A stretch of DNA of 64,000 nt from Rhodamnia argentea. Taxonomy: Eukaryota; Streptophyta; Magnoliopsida; Myrtales; Myrtaceae. Both the position numbers and the translations under genes were made by a program. Numbering within the stretch: the first letter of the stretch is position 1; every line of letters starts with the position of its first letter. The stretch spans positions 8,720,501 through 8,784,500 of the forward strand of contig NC_063159.1 of the NCBI RefSeq assembly GCF_020921035.1, given 5' to 3'. Shown one piece after another: positions 61,801 to 64,000 of this stretch. The notes under the pieces were generated by a model. That model worked only from the letters and a program-made list of their open reading frames with translations, was not told the origin of the DNA and searched no databases.

Positions 61801-63805
61801 ATGCTGAATCGTGCACATTTCTGTCGTGTTGGTCTTGATTAAAATTGCCAGCACAAAACAGACATTCTGGTTTATCAATCTTATAGGAACTGAGAAGAAG
61901 AAGAATAAGAATAAGAGTTCAGCATGTATTTATACTGCCCAACTTATAATTCTCGTGGTTGATATGTTCTTTGAGTCGAGGTAAGGTCATTCCAGACCTC
62001 TAATTACAGATTTAATCAAATCGTAAAAAGAAAAGTTCCGGATATGCAGTGAAGCATCGAAAACTGTGAGCTAGAAAGTCGCATAAAATCACCTCAATTG
62101 TTAAGGAGTGCTCGGAAATATCCACAATTTTTGCTCTAAAGATGTCCACCAACCACATAATCTGAACATTCCAAGAAGGAAGTGTAACTTAGAATGAGTT
62201 GTTAATAAAGGTAAACATCATTGTAGTGGCACTCAACAAAAGATCAACTACCTCAGCACGATGTTCAGGTTCGGCGCTGACTTTTATGAGCATTAATTCA
62301 CGCTCAACCTGGGGTTCGTTAGATATATCTTCAACCTGCACATGGTGATTAACTCAGACTAACAACTATATTAAAAGGAGGAAGACACTAGACAGAAGAA
62401 GGGTTGTTTTGGCGTTTGTCAAGATAAAATGAATGAAGTCATTTTCAAGCATACAGCAGAAGAATAATTGAAAACCCCATATATTCCACACACTATGCAA
62501 AAAGGATGAAAGACAATGAACCAAATAGAAGCGAAACGGACATATCCATTCTCCAAGTTTTATGGACACGTGAGAATATAGGATGGTTATGCTTAAGAGA
62601 GAGGCAAAGAGGATCTTACAAATCAGATCCCATACCCACTCCCCTTGATAGGATACATACGGGTGCTTATTTACATGCTAGCACCAGAAAAAAAGGTCAA
62701 GCAGAATGAGGATGAACCCTCACATTTAGGAAAAGTAACTCATGGTTGAACAAGAATCAATTGGGGTATCTGCAGTGAAAAGTCTTAATATACCTTCACC
62801 ACGTTCACGAGCTTCTGAAGCTGCTCCATAACTTGCTGCAAGACCCTTTCGGTTCCTGAAACAACTATGGTGAAGAGGGCCCGGTCCTTGTTCAGACCGA
62901 CAGCGAGGGACTCAATATTGTATCCCCGCCTTGCAAAGACTCCGGCAATCCGATTTATCATTCCACTTTCATCACCAACAAACACGGAAATAGTATGCCT
63001 CCTGACCCTGGTATTATTGCAACACAAGTAGTTAACAACAATAATCAATTAGTCACAGACATGCGATAACACAGAATATCCTTTCGCCTCCATCTAAATC
63101 ATCATCACCCTTATTCTACAAAAAAGACGTACAATAATTGTCTATCAGACACCCTTTTTTTTGGCCAACCTTAAATCAGACAGCTCATCTCCTGAAAGAG
63201 TAGCATAATCCACTGATAACAACAAGCACTAACCAGCGCAAGGAAAAATTGCTCCTTTGGTCTCTACATCGTCCTTTTCGCACATTAAAAATTCACAATC
63301 AAAATGAACCAACGAAAGTATTTCAGCAAACAGAGAGCCTTATAGCAGAATCTAAATTTAGCCTTATATAACCACCAAATCGCCTTCAAAAGCCCAAAAA
63401 GGGCCTGCATGTCATGCACGTACATCTCATCGTACAGCCAAAAGAAAGAATGCGAGCAAGAGGTTCCGCGCAGGTATTGTAACATATACCCAGCTTGTGT
63501 TAGCAATTACCAAGCACCACATGAAGCATTACGTAATGAAGCCCTGACAAGACTTACTTAGGTCGAGTGACGGGAGAAGGGTTGGAGACCGCTAATGGGC
63601 TGTTGTCGGCGGCGATTGGTTTGTCGAAGCTCCCGGCGGATGCCACCACCAGCGCCTTGTGCGAGTGGCGAGACCCGGCGGCCGACGCGGCCGGCGAGAG
63701 CTTCGTCGGGAAGGCGAGAGGCTTCGAGAAGCCATTGTTGAGCTTCGAGGCCGAGGAAGAGTTTCCGCTGCAGATTGGCGTGGGGCGGAACGAGACAGCC
63801 GCCAT
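54607..63805 (-). CDS. Acetolactate synthase regulatory (small) subunit, plastid
   Basis: Regulates acetolactate (acetohydroxyacid) synthase, the first common enzyme of valine, leucine and isoleucine synthesis. The small subunit raises activity and confers feedback inhibition. Exons on the minus strand are 63805-63558, 63007-62794, 62335-62252, 62161-62093, 61338-61255, 61142-60987, 60278-60192, 58145-58041, 57942-57820, 57586-57434, 56346-56281 and 54690-54607, giving 490 residues. Residues 1 to about 75 are Ser/Ala-rich and basic (plastid transit peptide). Two ACT-containing repeats follow: [20 protein letters not shown]...[11 protein letters not shown] in exon 2, and [20 protein letters not shown]...RGYNIQ in exons 8-9. 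Each ends in a DIFRAK / [12 protein letters not shown] C-terminal part. This double architecture is the plant form. The last intron contains a TIR element. All exon phases fit. Confidence 0.95.
55280..55951. mobile_element. TIR element in the last intron of the acetolactate synthase gene
   Basis: The left end is CTAAGAAGCACGGACAC and the right end, on the complement, is CTAAGTAGCACTAACACCG. Sub-terminal CGGTGTCCGACA and GTCGTGTCGAGT blocks resemble those of the element at 42480-42979. It contains a (TA)13 run at about 55820-55845. Non-coding, about 670 bases. The family is shared but the superfamily is not determined. Confidence 0.6.
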
Positions 63806-64000
63806 CTGAGGAGCAGAGGGGAGACGAGGGAAGCTGAAGCCGCCGGGTCGTAGGAGTAGGAGTTGGTAAAAACTCTCTCCTTTTTGGTTTTTTATTTTAT
63901 TTTGTTAAATAAAATCATGTCGTCAATGCTGACGTGGCCAACACTAAACTATGTTTTATTGAACTTTTTTCACGCTTTTAGCATATCCGTGCTAGACATT
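63806..64000 (-). promoter_or_regulatory. Leader and promoter-proximal region of the acetolactate synthase gene
   Basis: Upstream (higher coordinates) of the ATG at 63805. On the minus strand there is an AT-rich stretch with AATAAAATAAAA about 80-100 bases before the start, then a CT-rich leader (CTCCTACTCCTACGACC). No clean TATAAA was seen. The window ends here. Confidence 0.35.

Overview
The window is plant nuclear DNA. Every recognised protein-coding gene has spliceosomal introns with GT..AG borders. The intergenic space is filled with plant LTR retrotransposons (Ty3/gypsy chromovirus, Ty1/copia, a Cassandra-type TRIM) and small TIR elements, and the last gene carries an N-terminal extension that looks like a plastid transit peptide. 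A woody eudicot is likely. The expanded 2-alkenal reductase array would suit a member of the Myrtales such as Eucalyptus, but that is a guess from general resemblance and cannot be confirmed here.

Layout. From about 1.5 to 54.1 kb runs a tandem, same-strand (+) array of NADPH-dependent 2-alkenal / double-bond reductase genes (zinc-independent MDR superfamily, leukotriene B4 dehydrogenase-like). Five copies have open frames: 1602-3051, 5788-8854, 24303-25812, 28772-31706 and 49604-51111. One nearly full-length copy is a pseudogene (33510-35555). There are several relics: a decayed promoter and 5' end at 4125-4375, a lone last exon at 44148-44526, a deleted 3' half at 53690-54133, and three short terminal-exon stubs near 26.0, 35.75 and 51.3 kb. 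The standard gene has five exons with conserved phases. The first copy has lost its last intron.

The array contains a large segmental duplication. Block A (about 8421-27117) holds the end of copy 2, the spacer, copy 3 and its downstream DNA. It is repeated as block B (about 44087-52404). Block B sits between two direct copies of an unrelated sequence (42404-44086 and 52405-53250). After the duplication, A received a 10.5-kb chromovirus (9017-19500, minus strand) and a gene-capturing TIR element (22888-24156) in the promoter of copy 3. B received a 530-bp hAT-like element (47351-47880). Copy 6 also carries a short stretch resembling copy 4, which suggests gene conversion.

Between copies 3 and 4 lie a decayed copia element and a Cassandra-like TRIM. 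From 35.8 to 42 kb is a gene desert holding a copia relic whose 3' LTR is split by a nested 3-kb solo LTR, followed by a fold-back element.

The last 9.2 kb (54607-63805, minus strand) is a complete 12-exon gene for the plastid acetolactate synthase regulatory (small) subunit, which controls branched-chain amino acid synthesis. It is functionally unrelated to the reductase array. Exon borders were placed by hand from conserved phases and splice sites. Family names come from recognised motifs, not from a database search.
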